Positions 9,135 through 18,161 of a stretch of 64,000 nucleotides of DNA are shown one piece after another. The notes under the pieces are model-generated. The model was not told the DNA's origin and searched no databases. It saw only the letters and a list, made by a program, of their open reading frames with translations. This stretch comes from Thermomicrobium sp. CFH 73360 (GTDB taxonomy: Bacteria; Chloroflexota; Chloroflexia; Thermomicrobiales; Thermomicrobiaceae). Every line of letters begins with the position of its first letter. Within the stretch, counting starts at the first letter, position 1. A program made the translations under genes and the position numbers. Where the stretch lies: positions 1 through 64,000 of the forward strand of contig NZ_JAMSLS010000007.1 in NCBI RefSeq assembly GCF_023806465.1, in the 5' to 3' direction.

Positions 9135-9779
9135 ATGGGCAAGCGACTCACGAAGCGCCAGCAGGATATCCTCGAATTCATCCGAACCTTCGTGGACGAA
9201 CGCGGCTATCCGCCGACGGTGCGCGAGATCCAAGCCGGTCTCGGCATCTCGTCCACCAGTGTTGTTGATTATAACCTGAATGTCCTCGAGTATCTCCGTT
9301 TCATCCGTCGGAACCGCAATATTTCACGCGGTATTGAGCTGCTTGAGCGACGGACGACGAAGCACGACGATGTTGTCCGCGTGCCACTCATCGGCACAAT
9401 TGCTGCAGGTCAACCATTGCCGGTTCTCGAGCCAGTCGAAACCGAAACCGCGACCGAATTTGTTGAACTCGGCGCGGGCCTCGTGGGACATGCGACACGG
9501 GATCTTTATGCATTACGTGTCAAGGGCCTCTCCATGATTGACGCACTGATCGATGACGGCGATATCGTTGTCCTCCGCCGACAGGGGACCGCAGAAAACG
9601 GTGATACGGTCGCAGCATGGCTGAAGCGCGAGCAAGAAACGACGCTCAAACGCTTTTACCGTGAAGGCAACATCGTACGACTCCAGCCGGCCAATTCCGC
9701 GATGCAGCCCATCTATACGACCATCGACAACATTGAGATTCAAGGGAAACTCTTGCTCGTCATCCGACGGCTGGAGTAA
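9135..9779 (+). CDS. lexA: LexA SOS repressor
   Basis: Repressor of the DNA-damage response that self-cleaves when stimulated by RecA filaments. It is 214 aa. An N-terminal winged helix-turn-helix (about residues 1-65, with GYPPTVREIQAGLGISSTS) is followed by the S24 peptidase domain. The scissile bond is Ala91-Gly92 in TIAAGQP, the nucleophile is Ser133 in VKGLSMIDA, and the general base is Lys172 in TTLKRF, all in standard spacing. The start ATG follows GGAAGG. The SOS box within its promoter shows direct autoregulation. It is divergent from cvpA, with about 100 nt between the starts. Confidence 0.97.
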   Translation: MGKRLTKRQQDILEFIRTFVDERGYPPTVREIQAGLGISSTSVVDYNLNVLEYLRFIRRNRNISRGIELLERRTTKHDDVVRVPLIGTIAAGQPLPVLEPVETETATEFVELGAGLVGHATRDLYALRVKGLSMIDALIDDGDIVVLRRQGTAENGDTVAAWLKREQETTLKRFYREGNIVRLQPANSAMQPIYTTIDNIEIQGKLLLVIRRLE

Positions 9780-10187
9780 AGAGGCATCCCCTGTCAGCCC
9801 CTCGGGCGAGGCCTGCTCCAATGCTGGGTCGCAAGAGATCGTACCAGCCTTCTCAAGTGTCTTTGCGTCGGATGTGGAAATCACCGCCGAGCAGCAAGAG
9901 CGGCAGCCGTCACGGTGAGTCTTGAGTCTCCCGTCCGTTTCCGTTCTGGGTCGCCCCTCCTGGAGATTTACTGCAGAAATTCTTCGTCATCCGCTGCTCG
10001 TCCGCACAGTCAGCGGTAGACGTCACACCGTGGCAGAGGGATTCCCGCAAAGCCGTGCGAGCACAATACCCTAGAGAGTTCGCTGATCAATCACCCAGCA
10101 GAGTACGCCCCTGCAGACGGCGACCAGCACAGCGAATACCGCCGGTATTGAGCTGTTGGTCATGAGCGATGTCATGAAGAGTTCGCA
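9780..10187. other. Intergenic region with no recognised gene
   Basis: No frame here has credible coding character. A small inverted repeat GGCCTCGCCC-like element around 9797-9813 lies just after lexA but has no T-tract. The only other clear signal is the promoter that begins at 10188. Confidence 0.5.
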
Positions 10188-10216
10188 TTGACCACCAAGA
10201 AGACTCTCATTAGAAT
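10188..10216 (+). promoter_or_regulatory. Promoter of the DUF4013 pair
   Basis: TTGACC (10188-10193), 17 nt and TAGAAT (10211-10216) form a good sigma-70-type promoter. It overlaps the first codons of the longest open frame of the next gene, which rules out that long start and supports initiation at 10263 or 10236. Confidence 0.65.
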
Positions 10217-10262
10217 GCGGGAGGAGAGGAGTTTCATGGCAGGCGGGGAAGGGAGAAGGGGC

Positions 10263-10955
10263 ATGGATCTTGGTCGTGCATTTTCTTATGTCTTTCAAGA
10301 TGCCCAGTGGGTGAAAAAAGGGCTCATCGCCCTCGTGATGGTAATTATCCCGGTTGTTGGCTGGCTAATCCTCTTTGGGTACATGCTCCGCATCATGCGA
10401 CAGACTGCTCTTGGCGACGACGTACCGTTGCCGGAGTGGGATGACTTCGGCGGAGACTTTGTACGAGGCGTAAAAGGCTTCGCCATACAGATCATTTGGT
10501 CCATTCCAGTGTTGATTCTGACCTTTTGTGTGGGAGTCCTCAGTGGGGTTCTGGGCGCCGTCGCTGAACGCGGAAGAGAGGCAGAAACAATCAATCTCAT
10601 TCTGAGTTTGTGTGGAAACTGTCTTACCTGGATATTCTCCCTCGCAGTCATGTTCGTCACACCAATCTACCTCACACGCTTCGCAGTGAGTGATCGCTTC
10701 AACGCAGCGTTCGAGCTATCTCAAATCATCACAGAAATTCGATCAAGTCTCAGCAGTCTTCTTATTGTCCTTTTAATGTCACTCGTGCTCGGCTTCTTGG
10801 CTTTCCTTGGTATCATCATGTGCTTTGTTGGAATTCTTGTGACATCCCTCTACGCTTGGTTTGTGCAAGCGCACCTCTACGGGCAGATCCGTCGGCGTCT
10901 GTCAGCTGATGGGGAAAGCATCGTTGCACCGTCACCGCTGATGCCAACGGCGTAA
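10263..10955 (+). CDS. DUF4013 domain membrane protein, copy 1
   Basis: Predicted polytopic membrane protein of 230 aa and unknown function. The opening MDLGRAFSYVFQDAQWVKKG and the next hydrophobic segment match DUF4013, a family found in archaea and some bacteria. Four to six hydrophobic segments are visible, with a conserved charged loop LPEWDDFGGDFVRGVKG after the first pair. The chosen ATG has GGGAGAAGGG 4 nt upstream and aligns with the start of the paralogue that follows; an ATG at 10236 with GAGGAGAGGA is the alternative. A related copy lies 180 nt downstream. Confidence 0.72.
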   Translation: MDLGRAFSYVFQDAQWVKKGLIALVMVIIPVVGWLILFGYMLRIMRQTALGDDVPLPEWDDFGGDFVRGVKGFAIQIIWSIPVLILTFCVGVLSGVLGAVAERGREAETINLILSLCGNCLTWIFSLAVMFVTPIYLTRFAVSDRFNAAFELSQIITEIRSSLSSLLIVLLMSLVLGFLAFLGIIMCFVGILVTSLYAWFVQAHLYGQIRRRLSADGESIVAPSPLMPTA

Positions 10956-11135
10956 TCCCTTCAGCACCGGTGATTCGGTCGTTTCAGCGCGTCATTCCAC
11001 CGTCGGCTGAGCAAGCGATATACCCTTTGATCGAACCATACGATGATCCAGCGGGAATGTATCGCCCGACACGATACAGCGGGTCGCTCTACAACCTGAT
11101 TGTGGACACGTCACGCAGTGCCGAGGGACCTCAAA

Positions 11136-11831
11136 ATGGACATTGGGCGAGCCTTCACTGCACCTTTCCGGGATCGTGAATGGCCTGAAAAGGGAATCAT
11201 TGCAGCTCTCCTGCTTCTTCTGCCACTGCTTGGGTATCTCATCGTCTTTGGCTGGGTTCTTCGGTACGCAACGGCTGTTCTTTCTGGCAATGACACAGAA
11301 CTTCCCCCATGGAACCGGTGGGGACAGGATTTCCTGCTCGGCCTCAAAGCAACCCTCGTTGCCATCGTGTGGTTTGCCCCAGTCTACGCCATCCTCTTCT
11401 GTGGTGTCTTTGCGCTGCTTCCCGAGCTGCTCAACCAACGACGCCTTTCTCTGCCCTCATTAGGCATCTCGCTTGTCGCATTGCTTTGTCTCGTTCCTCT
11501 TCTCACTGCGATCGGTAGCATCGTTCTTCCTCTCCCGCTGACGCGTTTGGTCGTGAGCGGTCGTTTTGCCGATGCTCTTGCCCTTCGTTCGACTCTAAAC
11601 GAACTTGGGAAAGCGATCAGTGATCCTATGGTCGTCTGGGTTGCGAGTTTCGGGTACGCCCTAGGGATCGCGGTCGCTGTACAATTCGCCTCCCAGGCGG
11701 CCATCCTCCTGTGCTTGCCTGGTATCGCTGCCAGCATCCTCATGACACTAGGCGCTCAGGTCCATTGGCTCCTCGTCACTGTTCACCTCTGGGCGCAAGT
11801 TCGATCACGCCTTGGGCAGTCCAGTGCATGA
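11136..11831 (+). CDS. DUF4013 domain membrane protein, copy 2
   Basis: Paralogue of the preceding gene, 231 aa. Both start M-D-(L/I)-G-R-A-F, have a W-x-x-K-G before the first membrane segment, and carry the loop LPPWNRWGQDFLLGLKA where copy 1 has LPEWDDFGGDFVRGVKG. Both end with a membrane segment followed by a (W/L)-x-x-(H/A)-L-(W/Y)-x-Q-(V/I)-R-(S/R)-R-L motif. The start ATG follows GAGGGA. Function is unknown. The tandem arrangement looks like a gene duplication, and the two may form one heteromeric membrane complex. Confidence 0.7.
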   Translation: MDIGRAFTAPFRDREWPEKGIIAALLLLLPLLGYLIVFGWVLRYATAVLSGNDTELPPWNRWGQDFLLGLKATLVAIVWFAPVYAILFCGVFALLPELLNQRRLSLPSLGISLVALLCLVPLLTAIGSIVLPLPLTRLVVSGRFADALALRSTLNELGKAISDPMVVWVASFGYALGIAVAVQFASQAAILLCLPGIAASILMTLGAQVHWLLVTVHLWAQVRSRLGQSSA

Positions 11832-11891
11832 TTCACTTCCGCATCGCTCCCTAGTTCATGCACGGACCTGCGCCGCTGAATCTCACCAGGG

Positions 11892-11920
11892 TTGCTACAA
11901 GTCGGCTCAAGAGGTATACT
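11892..11920 (+). promoter_or_regulatory. Probable dnaJ promoter
   Basis: TTGCTA (11892-11897), 17 nt and TATACT (11915-11920) lie 40 nt upstream of dnaJ. I see no CIRCE (TTAGCACTC-type) or HAIR-like inverted repeat, so heat regulation of this copy is not evident from the sequence. Confidence 0.6.
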
Positions 11921-11959
11921 GCTGCTGGAGCGCGGGTGATTTCGAGGTGATGGGCAACG

Positions 11960-12988
11960 ATGGAATTCAAGGACTACTACAAGATCCTCGGTGTTCCGCG
12001 CGATGCGGATCAAGAGACGATCCGAAAGGCCTACTTGCGCCTCGCGCGCAAGTATCATCCTGATGTCAACAAGTCGCCCGAGGCCGAGGAAAAGTTCAAG
12101 GAGATCAACGAGGCATACGAGGTTTTGCGGGACCCCGAAAAGCGTGCCAAGTACGATCGCTTCGGTGCTGATTGGGAACGCTACCAGCAAGCCGCCGGCG
12201 CACAGGGCGGAGCTGCCGACTTTGCTGAGTGGTTCTTTGGCGCCCGAGAGCGGGCACAGCAGCGTCGCCACCGACGTAGCAGTGACTTCTCGGACTTCTT
12301 TGACATGCTTTTTGGGGATCTGGGAGACCTTTTCACTACTGGTACAGAACGCGTTCGGACACGGGCTCGCCCAGAGCGCGGACAAGACTACGAGCATCCA
12401 ATTGAAGTCACCCTCCGTGAGGCTTTCCGCGGTGCAACGCGGCGAATTGATGTGAAGATTGACGAGCGCTGCACAGCTTGCAATGGTACCGGTCTCAATG
12501 GGCGCGGCATCTGTCGCGTCTGTGGCGGAAGTGGATATGTCACGCGCACCAAGACACTGGAAGTGAAGATTCCAGCGGGTGTGCGGGAAGGGTCACGCAT
12601 CCGCATCGCCGGGCAAGGGGCGCCAGGCCTCAATGGAGGGCCGCCAGGCGACCTCTATCTCCGGGTGCATCTCGTTCCTGATCCACAGTTCACCCTTGAC
12701 GGTGATAATCTCCGCACCGAGGTCGAGGTGCCACTCTACACCGCGATTCTCGGTGGCGAGGTGACGATACCCGCACTTGATCGCCCTGTCGTCCTGCGGA
12801 TCCCGCCCGGTACCCAAAATGGGCAGGTTTTCCGCTTGCGCGGAAAGGGGATGCCTTCCCTTCGTACCGGCGAACGTGGTGACCTCCTTGTCAAGGTGAA
12901 GGTTGTTCTGCCAACTGATCTCACGGAGGAGGAGCGCCGCTTATTCGAGCGGCTGCGTGACCTGCGAGAAGCGCGTATCCGCGCTTGA
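11960..12988 (+). CDS. dnaJ: DnaJ/CbpA-type co-chaperone with half zinc finger
   Basis: J-domain protein that would stimulate DnaK ATPase and deliver substrates. It is 342 aa, shorter than classical DnaJ (about 375). The J domain (1-70) has the HPD motif at residues 33-35. A charged and Phe-rich linker (about 75-135) contains [14 protein letters not shown]. The C-terminal substrate domains follow. Between them lies a reduced zinc centre: only two CxxCxGxG repeats, Cys171/174 and Cys185/188, instead of four, so one zinc ion at most. It is not a plain CbpA, which has none. No dnaK or grpE lies nearby. Confidence 0.9.
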   Translation: MEFKDYYKILGVPRDADQETIRKAYLRLARKYHPDVNKSPEAEEKFKEINEAYEVLRDPEKRAKYDRFGADWERYQQAAGAQGGAADFAEWFFGARERAQQRRHRRSSDFSDFFDMLFGDLGDLFTTGTERVRTRARPERGQDYEHPIEVTLREAFRGATRRIDVKIDERCTACNGTGLNGRGICRVCGGSGYVTRTKTLEVKIPAGVREGSRIRIAGQGAPGLNGGPPGDLYLRVHLVPDPQFTLDGDNLRTEVEVPLYTAILGGEVTIPALDRPVVLRIPPGTQNGQVFRLRGKGMPSLRTGERGDLLVKVKVVLPTDLTEEERRLFERLRDLREARIRA

Positions 12989-13059
12989 ATGGGCCCGTAG
13001 TGCTATAGTTCACAGGGCAGCTTGCCCACGATTGGGAAGCACGACGAGGAGTTGGATCG

Positions 13060-14355
13060 ATGCCAGTGACCATCGTGCTGGGTGGCCAGTGGGGTGACGA
13101 GGGTAAGGGGAAAATCACCGATGCTCTGGCCGCCACCGCTGATATCGTCATCCGCCCGAATGGTTCGACGAATGCCGGGCACACAGTCGTAACCGATGAC
13201 GGTATCTTTAAGCTTCACGTGATCCCATCCGGAATCCTTTATCCACATTGCACCTGCATCATCGGTGCGGGCGTCGCTGTCTCTCCCCCCGACCTCCTTC
13301 GCGAGATTGCCGCGCTGCGCGAGCGCCATGCACGGCTCGGTCAGCTCTACTTGAGTGACCGGGCGCATGTGATCATGCCGTACCATCCACTTCTGGACCT
13401 GTACGAGGAGCAGCGTCGCGGTGCAGCAGGTATCGGAACGACGCTCCGGGGCAACGGTCCAGCCTTCACCGACAAGGTGGCACGACGTGGCATCCGCGTG
13501 GCCGATCTGCTTCCGGGATCCGAGGCACACTTACGGCAAAAGCTCGAGATGCTGCTTCCCGAGAAGAATACGCTCTTCGTGCATCTCTATCATCAACAGC
13601 CGCTGGATCTTGATGAACTCCTGAAGGAAGCACGCACCTGGGGTGAGGCACTCGCGCCGTTCGTCATTGCCGCCGAAGTCTTCGTGCAAGACGCGCTTGC
13701 TGCGGGCAAGCACGTCATTGTTGAAGCTGCGCAAGGCACCATGCTCGACCTCGACTACGGAACGTACCCCTACGTCACATCCAGCTCCCCAACGGCCGCA
13801 GGCGCTTGCCAAGGAGCTGGCATCGCCCCCACACAAGTCGAGCGAGTGGTCGGTGTCTTCAAGGCCTACACCACACGCGTCGGTGCGGGCCCGTTCCCAA
13901 CAGAGCTGACCGACGAGACTGGTCAGCTGCTGCGTGAGCGAGGACGTGAGTACGGGACAACCACTGGTCGACCACGCCGCGTTGGTTGGTTCGATGCGGT
14001 CGCGGCCCGGTACACCGCGCGCTTAAATGGCATGACCGAAGCAGCTCTCACAAAGCTGGACATGCTCGATCCACTACCCGAAATTCGTGTCTGCGTTGGA
14101 TACCGCCTCGGCGATCGAGAACTCACTGCCCCACCCGCCCAACTTGACCAATGCATGGCCGTCGAGCCGGTGTACGAGATCCTCCCCGGATGGCAGACAG
14201 ACACGAGTCAGGCTGCATCGTTCGCCGATCTGCCACCTGCCGCCCAGCGGTACGTCGAAAGGATTGAAGAACTCATCGGGGTTCCGATCACGATGATCGG
14301 TATCGGCCCGGCGCGACGCCAGATCGTCTGGCGCCATGCCAGTGCGCTCGCCTGA
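13060..14355 (+). CDS. purA: Adenylosuccinate synthetase
   Basis: Catalyses GTP-dependent condensation of IMP and aspartate to adenylosuccinate, the first step from IMP to AMP. It is 431 aa, full length. Signatures are the P-loop [48 protein letters not shown], the [15 protein letters not shown] block, and [13 protein letters not shown]. The start ATG follows GAGGAG. A TATAGT at 13004-13009 could be a -10 element, but I find no matching -35. It lies 17 nt upstream of fabZ and may be co-transcribed with the envelope genes. Confidence 0.97.
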   Translation: MPVTIVLGGQWGDEGKGKITDALAATADIVIRPNGSTNAGHTVVTDDGIFKLHVIPSGILYPHCTCIIGAGVAVSPPDLLREIAALRERHARLGQLYLSDRAHVIMPYHPLLDLYEEQRRGAAGIGTTLRGNGPAFTDKVARRGIRVADLLPGSEAHLRQKLEMLLPEKNTLFVHLYHQQPLDLDELLKEARTWGEALAPFVIAAEVFVQDALAAGKHVIVEAAQGTMLDLDYGTYPYVTSSSPTAAGACQGAGIAPTQVERVVGVFKAYTTRVGAGPFPTELTDETGQLLRERGREYGTTTGRPRRVGWFDAVAARYTARLNGMTEAALTKLDMLDPLPEIRVCVGYRLGDRELTAPPAQLDQCMAVEPVYEILPGWQTDTSQAASFADLPPAAQRYVERIEELIGVPITMIGIGPARRQIVWRHASALA

Positions 14356-14372
14356 AGCTGGTCGAGGAGTGG

Positions 14373-14825
14373 ATGATGCTCGAGGCATGGCAGATCCAAG
14401 AAATCATTCCGCACCGTTATCCCTTCCTCCTTGTCGATCGGATCATTGAAGTGGAATGGGGCCAACGGGCTGTTGGCATTAAAAATGTCACGGTGAACGA
14501 ACCGTTTTTCGTCGGTCACTTTCCCGGTAACCCAGTGATGCCGGGAGTACTGATCGTCGAAGCCCTGGCCCAGGTCGGAGCTGTCGCGCTCCTTGGTCAT
14601 GAAGACTTCCGCGGAAAGATGGCGTTCTTCGCTGGTATCGACCGCGTCCGCTTCAAGCGCCCCGTCCGACCCGGCGACACACTCCGCCTCGAAGTCCAAA
14701 TCGGGAAGCTCCGCCGGAACATCGGAACGGGGACCGGTCGCGCGACGGTCGACGGCGAACTCGCCGCCGAAGGTGAAATCCTGTTCGCGATCCTCGATCC
14801 TGACGCTGCTCGGACAGCGCGTTGA
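14373..14825 (+). CDS. fabZ: 3-hydroxyacyl-ACP dehydratase FabZ
   Basis: Dehydrates (3R)-hydroxyacyl-ACP in the fatty-acid elongation cycle. It is 150 aa, with the hot-dog fold signature [14 protein letters not shown] and the active-site block [20 protein letters not shown], which supplies the catalytic His and Glu. Two adjacent ATGs (14373 and 14376) are possible starts behind GAGGAG. In diderms fabZ often sits with lipid A genes. Here it directly precedes glycosyltransferases, suggesting acyl-chain supply to an envelope lipid, but no lpx gene is visible. Confidence 0.95.
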   Translation: MMLEAWQIQEIIPHRYPFLLVDRIIEVEWGQRAVGIKNVTVNEPFFVGHFPGNPVMPGVLIVEALAQVGAVALLGHEDFRGKMAFFAGIDRVRFKRPVRPGDTLRLEVQIGKLRRNIGTGTGRATVDGELAAEGEILFAILDPDAARTAR

Positions 14826-14828
14826 AGA

Positions 14829-15869
14829 ATGCGACGCATCCTCGTCGTCAAACCCTGTTGCCTGGGTGACGCTCTCATGGCGACACCAGTTCTGCGTGCC
14901 CTGCGTACGACTTTCCCCGACGCAGAAATTGATGTCGTTGTGACCCGTTGGGCAGCACCCGCCTTTGACGGTCATCCAGCCATCCGTCGTCTCATCCCGT
15001 ATCCAGAGCAGGCCACGTTGCCGCAAATTGCCCGGCTCGCCCACCAACTCGCGCGTGAGCGCTATGACTGGGGCCTCGGGCTCGATCGCTCTCCGCGTGT
15101 TGCGCTCCTTCTCTATCTGAGCCGTATTCCAAAGCGCGCTGGTGTCAACGTTGCCGGACGCGGGATTCTCTATACCCATCGCGTGCGCCCACGGCCGAGC
15201 CAGCACGAGACCGAGCTCTATCTGGCAGTCGCCGCGATGCTTGGCGTTTCCCCACAGGGACTCGAACCGGAATATGCCGTTCCGCCGGACGTATGCGCGA
15301 GTGTCGCAGAGCGACTTGGCTCCGTCACTCGTCCACTCGTCGTCATCCATCCAGGAGGAGCCGTGAACCCGGGCAGCACGCTCCTGGCGAAGCGCTGGCC
15401 ACCCGAGCGCTTTGCTGCACTGGCAGATCGGTTGCATGCTGAGTTTGGTGCCACCATTCTGCTCGTCGGCAGTTCGAGTGATGCCGAGGCAGTAAGTGGG
15501 GTACTCCATGCAGCCAGGAGTCCTCTCCTCGATTGGTCGAACCGATTAACATGGACAGAACTCGCCGCGCTCCTCTCCCTGGCAGATCTTTTCGTCGGGA
15601 ACGACAGCGGAATCGGTCACCTCGCTGCTGCAGTTGGGACCGCGACGGTGTCGATATTCGGGCCGACGAGTCCTCTCCTCTACCGGCCGCTTGGGCCCCG
15701 AAGCCTCGTCTGTGCCCCACCAGGGAGTTGGTCACTCCACGAGGCACGAGACTTGCGCCGCCCCTTTCCCATTCCAGACACACTGGATATTCGGCACGTG
15801 ACGGTGAATGAGGTCGCACGCGCCTGTGCCGCACTTCTTGGCCCAGCGGGAGCATCAGATGTTCCGTGA
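14829..15869 (+). CDS. Glycosyltransferase family 9 protein, first of three
   Basis: Predicted GT-B glycosyltransferase of the ADP-heptose:LPS heptosyltransferase (GT9) family, 346 aa. The N-terminal LVVKPCCLGDALMATPVL carries the LGD motif, and the donor domain has VIHPGGAVNPGSTLLAKRWP and LADLFVGNDSGIGHLAAAVG followed by a FGPTSP motif. The family moves sugars from nucleotide-sugar donors to lipid or oligosaccharide acceptors; the actual donor here is unknown. It starts 3 nt after fabZ and overlaps the next GT9 by 11 nt, so the genes are one operon. Confidence 0.88.
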   Translation: MRRILVVKPCCLGDALMATPVLRALRTTFPDAEIDVVVTRWAAPAFDGHPAIRRLIPYPEQATLPQIARLAHQLARERYDWGLGLDRSPRVALLLYLSRIPKRAGVNVAGRGILYTHRVRPRPSQHETELYLAVAAMLGVSPQGLEPEYAVPPDVCASVAERLGSVTRPLVVIHPGGAVNPGSTLLAKRWPPERFAALADRLHAEFGATILLVGSSSDAEAVSGVLHAARSPLLDWSNRLTWTELAALLSLADLFVGNDSGIGHLAAAVGTATVSIFGPTSPLLYRPLGPRSLVCAPPGSWSLHEARDLRRPFPIPDTLDIRHVTVNEVARACAALLGPAGASDVP

Positions 15870-17016
15870 CCGAGCACGTACTGCCGTTCGATGGGTTGGG
15901 CAGGCAATTCCGGTGCCGATTTGCACACCCAGTGTACGGCGCGAAGTGATACTGGTTCGGCCAGATCACCTTGGAGATGCAATCCTGACCCTGCCTGCCC
16001 TGCAGCTGGTACGCCAGGTCGCACCGGGACTCACGACAACGTTGCTTGCTGGCCCCTGGACTGCAGAGCTGTTCACAATCACGCGTGTGGTCGACCGCGT
16101 TGTGCCAGTGGTGTTTCCCGGTTTTACGCGGCGACCATCGACCGACTTCACCCAGCCCTACCGAGTACTTGTCCATGAGGCTGCTCGGCTCCGTCGACAT
16201 GCTCCACTTGCGATGGTCATCCTCCGTGACGACCACTGGTGGGGAGCATGGCTCGGCTACCTTGCAGGGATTCCGATTCGCGTTGGAGCCGATCATCCTA
16301 CTCTGCGCCCATTTCTTACCCATCCGGTGCCCCTGAGGAGCGAGCACGTTGCTGCACGCAACATCGAGCTCGTCCGCGCGCTTTTACGCCTCTTTGGATA
16401 TGATCTCCCGGAGTCCCCACCCAACCCGGACGATCATCCAATCGTTTGGCCTGTCGATCGAGCCGCAGAGAGCCGTGTGAGGGCACGTCTCGTCGCTCAG
16501 GGTATCCACGCTCCCTTCGCTGTCGTTCATCCAGGATCCGGTGCCGCTGCCAAATGCTGGCCTGAGCAGCGTTGGGCCGCCTTCATTGATGTACTGTCCG
16601 AGCTCGGTTTCGCAGTTCTCCTCACCGGCTCTCGGAGTGAACAACAGCTGTTAGAAGCTATCGCGAAGACAGCACGCGCCACCCCGGTGGTCCTGGCTGG
16701 TGATCTCTCGCTTGGAGAACTGGCCGAACTCCTACGCGCTGCGTCTCTGGTCGTTGGGCCGGACACAGGCCCCCTGCACCTGGCTGTCGCCGTCGGAGCA
16801 CCGACCGTTCACCTCTTCGGCCCAACACGGCCCGAGCGATTTGGCCCATGGGGGCCTGCCTCTCGCCACCGTGTGGTCCGCTCGCCGCTCGAGTGCCCGC
16901 GCTGCGGAGACATTGGCCCCACTCGTCGGTGTGGTGTGGGCTGTATGATGGCATTGAGTGTCGAGCGTGTCGTGGCCATGGTGCAAGATTGCCTCTTGAA
17001 AGGCCTTTCTGGATGA
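15859..17016 (+). CDS. Glycosyltransferase family 9 protein, second of three
   Basis: Predicted GT9 family transferase of 385 aa from the ATG at 15859, which overlaps the end of the previous GT9. Key blocks are LVRPDHLGDAILTLPALQLV, VHPGSGAAAKCWPEQRWAAF, LVVGPDTGPLHLAVAVGAPT and HLFGPTRPERFGPWG. A Cys-rich tail near the C terminus (CPRCGDIGPTRRCGVGC, about residues 345-362) resembles the Cys-containing loop seen after the donor domain in many GT9 proteins. A 50-residue upstream extension of the frame lies inside the preceding gene and is not used. The last codons form an ATGA overlap with the next gene. Confidence 0.88.
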   Translation: MFRDRARTAVRWVGQAIPVPICTPSVRREVILVRPDHLGDAILTLPALQLVRQVAPGLTTTLLAGPWTAELFTITRVVDRVVPVVFPGFTRRPSTDFTQPYRVLVHEAARLRRHAPLAMVILRDDHWWGAWLGYLAGIPIRVGADHPTLRPFLTHPVPLRSEHVAARNIELVRALLRLFGYDLPESPPNPDDHPIVWPVDRAAESRVRARLVAQGIHAPFAVVHPGSGAAAKCWPEQRWAAFIDVLSELGFAVLLTGSRSEQQLLEAIAKTARATPVVLAGDLSLGELAELLRAASLVVGPDTGPLHLAVAVGAPTVHLFGPTRPERFGPWGPASRHRVVRSPLECPRCGDIGPTRRCGVGCMMALSVERVVAMVQDCLLKGLSG

Positions 17017-18161
17017 CAGAGTCAATTATCGGCATTGACGCCAGCCGCGTTCGGGCGGAGGGTATCACGGGGACTGAGCGCTACGCTAGCCGCGTGATTG
17101 AGCATCTCCTTCGGCGACCGGGTCCGTATCGCTTTCGGCTCTATCGAAACACTCGCGGTGAGTTTCCGTTCCCCATCGATCGCGCCGAAATCCGTGTCAT
17201 TCCATTCCCACGACTCTGGACGCATGTCCGTCTTGCCTTCGAGCTTGTGCGTCGCCCGGTGGCACTTTTGTTCGTCCCGGCACATATTCTCCCACTTTGG
17301 TGTCCTGTTCCAGCAGTCATCACCGTACATGATCTTGGCTACCGCTACGAACCCCAAGCACATCCCCTCCGACAACGGCTCTATCTCGAACTAGGGACCT
17401 GGTGGAGTGTCCGTCGGGCCCGCCGGGTCATTGCGATCTCACGAGCAACCGCGAACGACCTCCTTCGGTTCTACCGCGCCGCACCAGAGCGCATCGCCGT
17501 GATTCCGCACGGTGTTGATCTGCAGTTCTTCCCTCGTTCACCGCAAGAATGTGCGGCTGTTCGTCACCGTTACGGCTTGCAGCGCCCCTATCTCTTGCAC
17601 GTCGGGACCCTCCAGCCACGAAAAAACCTTGTGCGGCTCGTGCAGGCTTTCGAACTCCTTGCCCGGCATGATTCCGAACTCGAGCTCGTTCTTGTCGGCA
17701 AGCGTGGCTGGCTTGCAGAGCCAATAGAGCGAGCAATCACCGAGAGCCCGTTTCACGGGCGAATCCGCTGGCTTGGGCACGTAGACGATCGTGATTTGCC
17801 AGCCTTGTACAGCGCGGCGGAGGTTTTCGTCTTCCCGTCGCTCTACGAAGGTTTCGGTTTGCCAGTGCTCGAAGCCATGGCTTGTGGCATCCCGGTCGTC
17901 GCCAGCCAGCGGGGTGCACTCAAAGAGATCGCCGGACCGGCACTCGTGTGCGATCCGTTGGATCCTGGAAATATCGCCGAAGCGATCGCTGCAGCGCGCC
18001 AGCCCCACCAGAAAATCGCACTCAGCGAGTCTGGGCGAGCATACGCGGCCCAGTTCAGTTGGGAACGCACGGCAGAAAAGACGCTTGCTGTCCTAACGGC
18101 CGCTCTCGGAGCTCCTGATGCCAGCACGATTTCGACGTATCCTTGTCATAAAGATCGCTGA
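17013..18161 (+). CDS. Glycosyltransferase family 4 protein
   Basis: Predicted GT-B retaining glycosyltransferase of 382 aa (mannosyltransferase-like). The N-terminal domain has IGIDASRVRAEGITGTERYA, typical of group 1 transferases. The C-terminal GT4 domain has LHVGTLQPRKNLVRLVQAF, the E-x7-E region in PSLYEGFGLPVLEAMACGIP, and ASQRGALKEIAG. The start is the ATG at 17013, overlapping the GT9 stop (ATGA). The 3' end overlaps the next GT9 by 44 nt. Acceptor and donor cannot be read from sequence; inositol- or diol-lipid glycosylation would fit the neighbouring inositol-phosphate synthase. Confidence 0.88.
   Translation: MTESIIGIDASRVRAEGITGTERYASRVIEHLLRRPGPYRFRLYRNTRGEFPFPIDRAEIRVIPFPRLWTHVRLAFELVRRPVALLFVPAHILPLWCPVPAVITVHDLGYRYEPQAHPLRQRLYLELGTWWSVRRARRVIAISRATANDLLRFYRAAPERIAVIPHGVDLQFFPRSPQECAAVRHRYGLQRPYLLHVGTLQPRKNLVRLVQAFELLARHDSELELVLVGKRGWLAEPIERAITESPFHGRIRWLGHVDDRDLPALYSAAEVFVFPSLYEGFGLPVLEAMACGIPVVASQRGALKEIAGPALVCDPLDPGNIAEAIAAARQPHQKIALSESGRAYAAQFSWERTAEKTLAVLTAALGAPDASTISTYPCHKDR

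Noticed and set aside
11881-11959. Heat-shock operator (CIRCE or HAIR) upstream of dnaJ
   Set aside because: No inverted repeat of either type is visible; only a sigma-70-type promoter.
14208-15509. 433-aa open frame on the minus strand
   Set aside because: It is antisense to purA, fabZ and the first GT9, which all have clear family motifs; the frame is open only because of codon bias.
15343-16347. 334-aa minus-strand frame
   Set aside because: Shadow of two GT9 genes; Cys/Trp/Arg-rich, with no domain.
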